64,000 nt of DNA from Oscheius onirici (lineage: Eukaryota > Nematoda > Chromadorea > Rhabditida > Rhabditidae): assembly GCA_932521025.1 (NCBI GenBank), contig OW051469.1, positions 4,228,398 to 4,292,397 on the forward strand, given 5' to 3'. This document shows, one piece after another, positions 27,743 to 37,461 of the stretch (position 1 is the first letter of the stretch; each line of letters begins with the position of its first letter). Both the position numbers and the translations under genes were made by a program. Below the pieces are notes generated by a model. The model saw only the letters and a program-made list of their open reading frames with translations, was not told the origin of the DNA and did no database searches.

Positions 27743-28837
27743 TTTTGGTTCAGAACCCAGGCACTGGAAGAAAATCTTTAAAAGATGACAGGGAGAGGAG
27801 ATAGATGGCAGATGTCTCGGAGGAGAATCGATTCGAATTGGGAAGAATTTCGAAATGTTTGACTTTTGGAAAGAGAGAAAGAAGAATCAACAGCTGTGAG
27901 GGAGAGGAAAAAGGATATCGGGATAACGGAAGCTGGTGGGAAAAGGCAGAGAGACGCACAATAAGAGTCAGAGAGAACGGGCAGCTGACACCCGCCTATG
28001 AACAGAGAATTGGACCAATGACGTGCTGGCTGCGCGATACGTTGTAAACAGCGCGACGGGGCTGAATGATGAGGTCTGCTCGATTTACACAGAAAATGGA
28101 AGAGATCTAAAGGAAGAACTGTTATTGGTTCCGGACAAATTGACAGGATCCTATTGATTTGGAGTCAAGTTAAAACCGGGGTTATTAAAAGTAGAATAAT
28201 TGAGGTGGCAAAAGGTTTGTTGGAACGGGTTGGTCAGGATTTGCCAAGAAGATGTTTAAAAGAGAAACAAAAAGCTTACGACACCCGGGATTCCCAAGCC
28301 GTCTCCGATCCAAGTACTAACCGGGCCCAACGTTGCTTGACTTGCCAGATCGGACGGGATGGCGTACTTTCAACGTGGTGTGGCCGTAAGCGAGCCCGGT
28401 AGTTTCAGCTTGATGGACATGTTCGAAGGTTGATATTTCGACTGGAGAGAGATGTCTGGTGATTTTTTGATTCGAAGTCGCAGTACCTATCACTTTTTGA
28501 TTCAAATTCGATTCAAAATCTGCATGTTTACTACCCTCTGGGCTGTTTTCTTGGTTCTCACTATTGAAAAGACTGGTCGCCGGATCTTCCTCATAACTTA
28601 TTAACGAAGTTTGTAACCTTACACCTTTCTGAAAGATCAGATCTTTGTCTCTAGAAGTTGCTCCGTCTTCTTTGTTCAGTCCCATTAGTCCCAATCTAAT
28701 CCTCATTTCCCTACTCCCGTTATCTGCTACTTCAGTCTCTCACAAAGCGAGTCTCGCCTCTCGGAAGAGCGCATTAGCCGGTCGACTGACTAAAACTGAA
28801 AGCTGTGTTCCCTCCCTTCCTCACTACTGATGATCAA
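27743..28837. other. Intergenic with 5S copy D
   Basis: Divergent region between the BTB gene and a plus-strand small gene. Apart from 5S copy D there is no supported gene. A 104-codon minus-strand frame (28400-28706) runs into the 5S sequence and has no splice or start support. Confidence 0.5.
28273..28391 (-). rRNA. 5S rRNA, copy D
   Basis: Full-length 119 nt, identical in nearly all positions to copies C and F, followed by a T5 terminator. Its 5' flank keeps GCGAGC and a partly matching 30-bp stretch of the conserved upstream segment, then diverges. Confidence 0.92.
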
Positions 28838-29169
28838 ATGAATCGTCGTGTCCTTACCCGACTCATTCGTCTCATCTGTGGCAAACGACTGCCACAGACC
28901 TGGAACACGGTCCTGGTCCTGCTCTCAATCCACATGTACCTCACCGTGCCGGTCATCATCGCTACCGGAATCGACAGCAGCGACATGGGCGGTAAGTTTT
29001 TCTTGTTTTCTCCATCCGCCCGGGGAAAACAGGAAACGATTGTTTTTCGACTCGGAGGAAAGGGAACAGGGTCACGTTTGCACTTCACTCGAAATCTCTC
29101 ACTCTCTCAGCACAGATGTGGCCCGAGAACATGTTTGCCAGAGCTCCGAGTGAGAGAGACCGACTATAG
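28838..29169 (+). CDS. Small single-pass membrane protein
   Basis: Two exons, 28838-28991 and 29111-29169 (phase 1), give 70 residues. A basic N-terminus (MNRRVLTRLIRLICGKR) precedes one hydrophobic segment (NTVLVLLSIHMYLTVPVII), and the tail ends PSERDRL. A short upstream ORF (ATGATCAAATGA) sits just before the start. I do not recognise the family. The alternative is a longer unspliced frame through the intron to 29299, which looks less coding-like. Confidence 0.55.
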
Positions 29170-29936
29170 GATACAGGCATGGGAGAATCCGAAATCGTGC
29201 GAAGAATTTATTGAGGAAAACAGGGGATGTGCTGAGGAAGTTTTGTTGCCGTCATTATTTGTGCAAGAAGAAGTAAAATCACTTATAACTAGTCGGTAAC
29301 GCTTCTTCAGAACGCCTTGAACTCTTCCCTTTGAGCTTGCAAAGTTTTTATCACTTATTCCTTTACTTGTCGCATCTTGTCTAACTCCAAGACTAACTTC
29401 TCAAAGAGTTACCGGGGATAAGTTTCACAGACACCACTAGCAAAATTCTATAGGTAAGATTTGTGGAAACTGTAGCTCTTCTTGAAAAAAATAGTGAATT
29501 GCAGCTTTTGACAGACGGAATCGAACTCACTCTTTTTTTCAAACCAAACCTGAAAAGGTAAAAAAGTTTGTCTAGGTATAATTCTGACAAGTACCATTGG
29601 ACGACAATTGAAATTCCGATGGCAAGTTTTCCGGCATCATCTTTCCGTCTTCCTGACTCCAGTGACGCATTTCTATTGGTTACAGCGCTTTGACGTTTCA
29701 CAAGGGTTATGACTATGTGTGAATGGGAAAAGATTCTACGAGGATATTGCTTCCGACAAACATAAAGGGACGGAAAACTGTTTACTAGGAACATTCTTCA
29801 GGTCTTCTTCGTCCATACCGAGAAATTCAAGAGAAGGGAATTCTTCTGGGAGAGATTGACGACGAGCTGCTGGAAATCTTTTACGAGAAAAGTCCGCGTC
29901 CCCAATAAATATTTATTCACCAGTGTATTAGAGAAT
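29170..29936. other. Intergenic, no gene recognised
   Basis: Lies downstream of both the small plus-strand gene and the convergent phosphoglycerate dehydrogenase gene. A minus-strand 133-codon frame (29393-29794) is not supported by splice sites or composition. Confidence 0.45.
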
Positions 29937-31010
29937 TCAAGGGAAGATTTGTTTGTAGTTGAGAATGCCCTGAGGATTTCCCTGGTTGTAGGCGACGATG
30001 TTCTCGGCGACTTCAGTAGCGACACGGAGCTGAGCTTCTATGGTCGATGCTCCGAGATGGGGAGTGGCGATGCAACGAGGATGGTCGATCAAGGCAAAGT
30101 TTTTGGTCGGTTCCTGAGGAAACCCATAAAAAGGTGGTTTTAAAAACTTACATCAACGAAGACGTCCAGAGCAGCTCCTCCAACCTGACCGGATTCGAGT
30201 CCCTTAAGCAGATCATCCTCGTTGATGATGCCTCCTCTGGCCACGTTGATAATCTTCACGCCCTTCTTGCAACGACCAATAACTTCAGTGTTGATGAGAT
30301 TTTCAGTGGCTGGGATGAGAGGAACGTGAACGGAGATGTAGTCAGCCTGAGCCCAGATATCTTCCAATCCCAACAATTCAATCTTCCATTCGGCAGCCTT
30401 TTCTTTGCTGACGACGGGATCGTAGCCGATGACCTTCATTCCGAAGGCCTGCATTCTGAAGGCGACCTCACTGCCGATTCTTCCCAGTCCGATGATGGCA
30501 AGAGTACGGCCGTAGACTTCTTCCCCCATGAAGAGAGCTCTCTCCCATTTGTGAGCAGACATCGAGGCGTGGGCTTGAGGAACGTGGCGGGCGAGGGCCA
30601 TGATCATGGCACAGGTGAGTTCGGTGGCTGAACGAGAGTTGGCCTGAGGAGTGTTCATCACCAGAATCTTGTTACGGGTAGCGGCTGGGACATCAATGTT
30701 GTCAACTCTTAAAAGAACAGTATGATCCTGTCTTTCTTTCTCTCGGATCTTTTTTTTTGTGTATGTCTCGAACTCACCCAGTTCCAGCTCTTCCAACCAT
30801 CTTCAGCTTTCCAGCAGCTGCATCCAAAAGCTCGGCTGTGATCTTGGTAGCTGACCGAACAATCACTGCATCGTGTTTGGGCAAAGATTCCAGAAGCTGT
30901 TCCTTGGTCTGTTTGGTCTGAACGGTGACAGAAAGTCCGGCGTTTTTGAGGACATCCACGCATTCCTGTTCAGTGTTGTCAGCAACAAGAACGGAAGAAA
31001 TCTTGGTCAT
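29937..31010 (-). CDS. PHGDH: D-3-phosphoglycerate dehydrogenase (short form)
   Basis: Oxidises 3-phosphoglycerate with NAD+ as the first step of serine synthesis; cytosolic. Three exons: 30778-31010, ~30158-30715 and 29937-~30113. Residues 1-77 start the substrate domain ([35 protein letters not shown]). Exon 2 has the Rossmann motif [26 protein letters not shown], and [16 protein letters not shown] with the catalytic Arg region. Exon 3 has the EPT with the catalytic Glu and [10 protein letters not shown] with the catalytic His. The protein stops right after the catalytic unit ([14 protein letters not shown]), so it lacks the ASB and ACT regulatory domains of the ~530-residue vertebrate enzyme. 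At about 320 residues it matches the short nematode form and is probably not serine-inhibited. Confidence 0.93.
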
Positions 31011-32063
31011 TTCTGGAAGGTAAAAGTAGAACGAAGCAAAGTTATTGAAAAACAAGGGGGCTGAAATCGATTTGGCCGCTGGACAATCGCGTCGGTCAGC
31101 GAACAAGAAGCTGGGAAAGGAAAGCGATCGCTTTCGAGAAAAAAGAGCGAGAGATATCAGGAGAGACCGGGAGTGGACAGTGGTCAGACGGGGGAGAAGG
31201 GGTGATAGGGCGAGAAGGCAAAGAACAAACCACGGATCAGATAAGAGCGGAAGACAGGGTACCACTGGGGGTCAATTCCACGAACAGTTGAAAAAACTAT
31301 CTTCTGTGTCTCTTGTCTAGTAACTTTTCCGACGAATCTTCAATTCTCGTACTAATCAAAGGAATTTGAATATTTTCTTTTTAGAATTGCTTTTTACTTG
31401 ATAGAACTCTCAATTAGACTATGCTAGTGATGATAACTGGGGTTGAACGATCGAAAACAACAACAACTATTTATAAGGAACAGGAAGTTCGAAGTTCTCT
31501 TCCCCAACTTTGTCGCTTCGACTTTGTTCTCTCAACGCAATGATTCTAGGCAAAGTTGTGACTGTACTGTATGTTTGTAATACGCCATCAGTGAATATTT
31601 TGGGTAAGAAAAGTCTACGGGCTACTGAACAGTCTAACGTTCAAAGTTTCCCCTTTTTCCCTTTGCAGTTATTTGTATGTTATGGTTCAAAACTATTGGA
31701 CGAACATGGCGTAGTCCTTGTTTTCTCTCCGTTCTTCTGGATAAGCAGAACATTGTTCCAGGCACACGTCTTATTACGTAGAGCCATATTTGGAACAGTC
31801 AAAACAATCTTGAGGAAGTGTTGAAAAACAAGCAATCATTCTCAAGGGCAATTATACAAAATGTGTGGTGAGAAAAACAAAGGAAAAAAGTGGCAGTAAA
31901 TGACTCGGATGTTGATCGAGTAATAAGATGAGATCCATCTTTCTCCTTTTATATACCTCCCAGTTCCTGACCAAATCTGCCAAATGTCACGTAGACTGGG
32001 AAGAATGATGTAAGAAGTTGCCGCCAAAACAGTTTATTAGATATCAATCAACCCAAGATAAGA
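31011..32063. other. Region between two minus-strand genes
   Basis: Upstream of the dehydrogenase and downstream of the IQ-motif gene. Apart from one doubtful plus-strand ORF at 31540-31781, I see no gene. Confidence 0.45.
31540..31781 (+). CDS. Possible small hydrophobic protein (doubtful)
   Basis: A two-exon reading, 31540-31603 and 31669-31781, with a strong donor (GTAAGAA) and acceptor (CCCTTTGCAG), gives 58 residues starting MILGKVVTVLYVCNTPS. It has a hydrophobic centre and no recognised motif. Support is only the splice signals and phase. Confidence 0.3.
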
Positions 32064-33958
32064 TCATTGTCCGGCGGTCGTCGGTACTGTTTGTCCTTCG
32101 GGAGCTGCAGTCTTCTTCTTTATCCTACACTTTGATATTAAAAAATACTGTTGAAACCAACCGAAAGGCACTTTGAATCTTTTTTGCAGCTGCTCCTACC
32201 TGAGGATCGTTGAGATCGATGTCGACGACTTCCTGCAAAATGAATTATGAAGAAGTAGAACGTGGAATATACGAGCATGTCTGACAGATGGTTTTAGTTG
32301 GTCAAGAGCACGAAGAAGATGGCTTTTTGATCTTCATCTTTAACCTCTTGGAAATTTTGGGGCTCTACCTATAGAATCTGCTCGAAAGAACTGTATAGGG
32401 TTATCGTTATGCTAGATTAAGGCAGAGCTCGTTCCAAAGGAACATCAGCGACTGATATTTTATCAAGCAACCACAGTCCTGATTTTTGAGCGATCAAACA
32501 TGTAAACCTTTTTTTTGATGCAAAGAGTAATTGCCTAGATTAATCTGTTGAAAACCGTTGGAGCTTGTGCCCTTTCACAGCTTACTAAAGGTACATGAAA
32601 CTCAAACATTCGAAAAATCGAGTGCTCGTACAGAAAATGGACGCTAAAAGAACTGAGCCATATTTTGGTAGTGAAACTTTCCGCGAACTACAACATTATA
32701 AAAGGTACTTTTCAAAGGAAGAGCATAACTTTCGGTCAGCAATTTGGCTCTTTTGTTCTTCCTTTTCTCGGCATTCTTCCCCAAATTTTTCTTCGCACCC
32801 TTTCTGACAACTCGCCAAGCTTTCAGCTCTTTGATTGCTCCCCCCGTTCCCTAATATGCCTCTTCCGTTCGCCTTCACTTCATTTTCATGTCCTTCAAAA
32901 ATCTCCCCCGAATGACGTCCTTACCTTTTCCGGCCGTTAGCGGCGACAAGCTTCCGCCTCTTCCTGACGCCCGTAATTAGAATCTACACGCGGAGATGTT
33001 CTTCATCTCTAGGGAATTTCCTCCGGCGATTCATGACACTTTGTTCGAATTGAAACACAAGCACAGCTGCGGGCAGCAGGAAACACTAATGGAACGCGAG
33101 GGAAATGTGATACGGATGGAGCTGAGAGAGAGAGAGCGGAAAGAAGAAGAAATCTTGTCGGTCTTTGATGGAGATGAGTGGCTTCGAACTAAATCGTACA
33201 GTATCCCAACAGTTGGACATCTGTCTTTTTTATCGCTTCCACTAGAAACTCTGCCTTTCTAGAATTCCTCTACCCCCCCCCCCCCCCCCAATCAAGATCT
33301 CTGACGTCTTTTCTGCAAACCTAATGAAGGTGAGAGCGACTAGAAATGAAAGAGTAGGCGTAGACAAGCCATCTACCTTGCTATTGCTCCCAAACTAGGC
33401 CATAAAGCCACTATCTGGTCACATTAAGATCAAGACACATCAATTGGGAATGAGTTTTATAATGCTCCGGACACCTTAACGATCTTACTTGAACCCGATA
33501 GGAGCAGTTAGCTACGTAGACGGGATGTCAGTTATGAGTACTTGCGTTGTAAAAATTCGGCTGGGAAGAAGAAGCAACTGGGAGGTCAGACAGGGTTTTT
33601 GCGACGACTTCTTTTCATACCATTATCAGGAAACATTCATAGAAAGTTAAAAGGTTTTCAAATTTGTTTTTGGCGGGACCCTTCATAACAAAAAGTTAGC
33701 GGTGATGCATCTCGAATCAAACAATGGTTCGCAGGCGAATCATTTAAGCGGATTGTCTTAACACTGACGTTATCAGTTGAAAAATGCATTGGGTTAAACA
33801 AATTCCACATTTAAAGGTCTCAGACATGTTGTGAATAAACTACAGCTGCTCTTCGTCTCTCTTCGCATAAACGCAACAAGTTTGCAGACTCGATAAACCC
33901 TCTCACTCACCTCCTTATTAACAGCTTCAGGAGGAGCGGCAGTGGCGGCGTCGGCCAT
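32064..33958 (-). CDS. PEP-19/PCP4-like small IQ-motif protein
   Basis: A 59-residue protein from three exons, 33911-33958, 32162-32232 and 32064-32124, with matching phases. It has an Ala-rich start (MADAATAAPPEAVNKE), an acidic segment EVVDIDLNDP, an IQ motif AAKKIQSAFRIKKKT and a short polar tail. The acidic stretch directly before a single IQ motif is the signature of PEP-19/PCP4 and neurogranin-type proteins, which bind calmodulin and tune calcium exchange, mostly in neurons. Length fits (PCP4 is 62 residues). The first intron is 1.68 kb and contains a 17-C homopolymer. The gene is too short and split for simple ORF calling. Confidence 0.82.
33273..33289 (+). repeat. Homopolymer of 17 C
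   Basis: Unbroken C run within the first intron of the IQ-motif gene. A hot spot for slippage and for sequencing error. Confidence 0.9.
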
Positions 33959-34210
33959 CGTTATATCTTCGAAAGGGCGGTGCTTCGAGCAGGCGAAGAT
34001 CTTCACACAGACTGAGTTTTCCCACTCGAGAGAGGGTGAGACGGAAAAAGAGACGTCCCGCCCACTTATCACCTCAGATCTGAGGCTATTTTGATGAGGA
34101 AAACATTAGTTTAAGTTAATCTCTTTATGCAAATGATCACTCGGAGAGAATTCCGATCATCTTGAAATTCGAAATTATGCTGTCCTGGCTCTCTCTGAAA
34201 GCTGATTAGT

Positions 34211-37200
34211 CTACGAGAGTACGCTCGACGGAACCCACTTGTTCATAATCGTCCGCACTCTGGCCTCCGAGCTTCTTCGCTGAAGTTTCCGCCAAATGAA
34301 CAGATTTAGACGACAGTCTTCCCTCAGAAGAGGCTGCATGAACACGTGGGAGAGAGGAAAGATCAGGACACGGCAGGAGTAGAAAACAAATGCCAGTGGG
34401 ACATAGAGATCTGGAAAGGGCTTCCTGACTGCCAAGGTGGTCTGATTCATCTGTGGAGATTAATCAACGATACGAATGCTAAATATAAGAGACTTGTCCC
34501 CCGTATGTTTTCTGACTTTGGACTTGGTCTGCATTCCAACTATTCTCTGTCAAAAGAGTGTTGCTAAGGAACTCATTAGGATTTCATCTCTCTTTGAAAA
34601 AAAGTCCTTTGAACATAAAGAAAAACTTACAATGAGCAAAGACCCAGATCAGTACTTCCATTCCCGAGAAGACACTCATAAAGAAGGTCAGTGGTAGCAA
34701 ACAATTTCGCATCGCTGCCCTCTCGAGTTCAAGCTTCTTACTGCGTACAACGGCCACCAATCCGTGGCTGAGCCTGTGCTTCTTGGCTATACGTGAGATC
34801 ATCAGCAATAAGAGGATAATCATCTGGAATCATCTGTTGTAAATGATGTCATTTCCTCACCGGGATTGGGACGACCGAGAGAACAATGAGTTGGATAACG
34901 AAAGCGGGGTGAGGGATTAAAACGTTTGAATCGACGTTCCCGATGACGAGAGTGAAGATGCCGGTTGAGATCAAGGTAATGGCAATCTGATGGAGGTTCT
35001 GTATTCATCTGCCTGACTCACCACTCCAACTTTGATGAGAATCAGAAGTTTTCCGACTCTATCCTCTCTGATCTTCTCGTTCTGATTGTAGATTACCCGC
35101 TCCAGACAAAACCAGACAACTGAAGCGCGGCATGCGTCTCTGACAGCAATAAACATGATAGTTGGCAGAGGGACTACAGGCCACGTGAAGGAGCGAAACA
35201 GCCAGGTAACTGAAAAGAGGAAGCTTGGAAAGTATGAAAATCTGTTTTAATTTTAGGTGTCAAAATGTCTCCATTCATGTCTCTCTTGCCGAAACGATCG
35301 AGCTCGCTTACGGCCACACATGCTTGTTGATTCTGAGTAGTTGAGCTGCGCTGCGGCCAGGTTGGACTTTGCGGCGGGCTAAAAAAATTCATTTTGCATT
35401 TTTTTCCGATTTTTTTGTTTCCAAATAAGTCCCCGATTAGATTTAGTTTTGCCAGCAAAAAATTGGAAGAAAATCGAAAATTGACGACAAAAATAGAAGA
35501 CAATGCGGTTTTTTGACGAAATTCGGTAAAAATAGCATTTTTCTTCGATTTTCATTGTCAGTTTTCGATTTTCTTCCAATTTTTCTGATGACAAAACTAA
35601 ATCTAATCGGGGGACGTATTTGGAAACAAAAAAAAACAGAAAAACAATGCGAAATGAATTTTTTTAGCCCGCCGCAAAGTCCAACCTGGCCACAGCGCAG
35701 TTTTGCAACAAGCTTGCGGGCACAGCACGTTGGAAGTATGCCATCCCGTCCGATCTGGCAAGTCAAGCAACGTTGGGCCCGGTTAGTACTTGGATCGGAG
35801 ACGGCTTGGGAATCCCGGGTGTCGTAAGCTTTTGCATTTTTTGTCAATTCTTTTGGTTTTTCCCGAATGCTTCTAAGGTTGTTCTTTCCTTTTTCTTCGC
35901 ACTAAACGAAAATGCCTAAAGTTTTCGCTATTGCAGATTTAGCAATTAAAAAGACTGCAGTTCGCCTCCAAGTCGCCTAGAAGATGCTCTTCTCTCTACA
36001 CTTCTCTACCAAGTCAGCGTATTTTTCCTGTTCACACATTGCGAACAGTAGCGCCACAATTTCTTGTTTTTTTTTTGTTTCGGAAAAGAGACTGCAAAAG
36101 CGACAGCTAGCTTGTGAACCCGCCACTTCCTAGCAACCATTTTTCAAAATGGTGTCATGCTCGGTCTTCCCGGTTCTGAGGGCACTCCTTGAATCCACAG
36201 CGGTGTTTGGAATAGTTCTTGGAAATCCTCGGACCATTAGGAAAGACTGACAGTACTCTGCTCCAGCGCCAAAATTCTATATTGCTAGACCGATACAAAA
36301 GTAGATCTACTCTTCAAAATCTTTGCTGCTTTATAAGTTTTCAGGAAACGTCAACAAGGACGCCGACAGATCAAGCAGAGTATAAGCATTTCGAACCAGT
36401 CAGAAGAGATGAACATGAAAGTCCTGTACGGTTACCTATAGAAATGTGTCGATTTGGAAGTCAAATGTAAGGCATCTTGTGCATGCGACTTTGGAAACTT
36501 GTGGCAAATGTCGCTTTCTGTATCGAACTCTGTTTTTGGTCTTCTGCGTGAAAAGACCTGAAACCCTGAACGAACGCGCTCAAAGCTAGAACTAGATGTG
36601 AATTGTTGCTAAAGAAGCCCATGGAATCAGATTGACATGAGGTTGTCAACTGTAGTCATGGAGGATTTTCATAGAGAAGAACAATATTATTTGGATCACT
36701 GGGAAGAGTCATTTTTGATCAAGGACAAGTCATCGGCTAGACAAGGAACTCTGTCTTCAAATTACAATGATCTGTTATTTCACGGCTGCAGGCGTAAAAG
36801 CCCTGTAAGCTCTACATGTTCTGTGTTTCTTAGTTAGTGCTAGTCTCCAATGCGCTTCTCCATATAAGCGGCATTGTGTTGCTTTTCCTTTCAAAAAGTA
36901 CCATGTCAACCTCTCCCCGTGTCAATCATTCTATTGGTTACCTGATGTCGAAACCACAAACACTCCAAGACAGATGTGTACGTAAGAGAAGAATCTGATG
37001 GTCCTTCTGTGTGAGGTGGTCAGGAGAGTCGATTTGAATAGAGACCGAGCCAGGACCAGATTGAGATAGATACCGATGACAGAGAAGATCATGGAAGTCC
37101 CTGTACACGATAGTTCCACAATGAAGGGAGCAGTAGCATTTTCCTGAAAAAAATTCAAACTTCATAGAACTTTGTGCTCAATTTGTTCTCGCCTAATTGT

Positions 37201-37461
37201 ACAACATCTGCCAGTTCATTTCCTTGCTTTCTCCGAATCCGAGAGCAAATATATTCTGATCCCATTTTCAGCTCTCGAACACGCGTTACTACAATAACTT
37301 TTTGAAGAGAGAAAAACACTTACAAATTCCGTCTCATTTGAAGTTCCGTTGTACGGAGACAGGAGCTGTATTATCTCGTCGGAGATGAATTCCATTTCAC
37401 TGAAAACACACGGAGGAAGTAAAAAAAGAAGGAGAAAGAGGCAGAGAGTGAGAAAGAACAT
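34211..37461 (-). CDS. Seven-transmembrane receptor, nematode chemoreceptor-like
   Basis: Reads as a G-protein-coupled receptor of about 340 residues. The N-terminus is either the signal-like MFFLTLCLFLLLFLLPPC at 37461 or MEFISDEIIQ at 37397. Glycosylation sites (NGT, NET, NAT) follow, then TM1 (TSMIFSVIGIYLNLVLA), TM2 (FFSYVHICLGVFVVS), TM3 (PTIMFIAVRDACRASVVWF) ending in CLERVIY, TM4 (IAITLISTGIFTLVIG), TM5 (FVIQLIVLSVVPIPMIILLL), TM6 (LPLTFFMSVFSGMEVLIWVF) and TM7 (YVPLAFVFYSCRVLIFPLSH). The basic tail has KLQRRSSEARVRT. The intron between TM2 and TM3 (1.7 kb) holds the disrupted 5S copy E. The exon joining TM6 to TM7 (about 34 nt) is inferred from phase. The subfamily is not assigned. 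Confidence 0.75.
35252..35305 (+). promoter_or_regulatory. Conserved 5' flank of 5S genes (copy E)
   Basis: The ~54 bp ending at the 5S start (AGGTGTCAAAATGTCTCC ... CATGTCTCTCTTGCCGAAAC ... CTC) are closely matched upstream of copy A (5727-5785) and copy F (60367-60420). The core words GTGTCAAAA, CATGTCTC and GCCGAAA are kept in all three. The simplest reading is an external promoter element for Pol III. Confidence 0.6.
35306..35830 (+). pseudogene. 5S rRNA copy E, split by an insertion
   Basis: The first 14 nt of 5S (GCTTACGGCCACAC) are at 35306-35319 and the remaining 105 nt at 35726-35830, in the right order and orientation. Between them is a ~400-bp foldback insertion. The 3' part has two substitutions relative to the others (CACGTTGGAAGTATGCC). 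A T4 run follows. It is the only 5S copy on the plus strand. It lies in the TM2-TM3 intron of the receptor gene, opposite strand. It cannot make a normal 5S rRNA unless the insert is removed. Confidence 0.9.
35320..35716. mobile_element. Foldback element inserted in 5S copy E
   Basis: The element is palindromic. The left arm (GGCCAGGTTGGACTTTGCGG at ~35355, then CGGGCTAAAAAAATTCATTTTG) is the reverse complement of the right arm (~35650-35692). Inner arms (TCCAAATAAGTCCCCGATTA / TAATCGGGGGACGTATTTGGA) also pair, leaving a short centre near 35520. The outer tips are GCTTGTTG and CAACAAGC. Imperfect 9-bp flanks CGGCCACAC (35311-35319) and CGGGCACAG (35717-35725) look like a target-site duplication, as made by hAT- or Mutator-type transposases. 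No coding capacity, so non-autonomous. Confidence 0.8.

Noticed and set aside
28317..28706. 129-codon minus-strand ORF
   Set aside because: Runs straight into 5S copy D and has no splice sites; the open frame is probably fortuitous.
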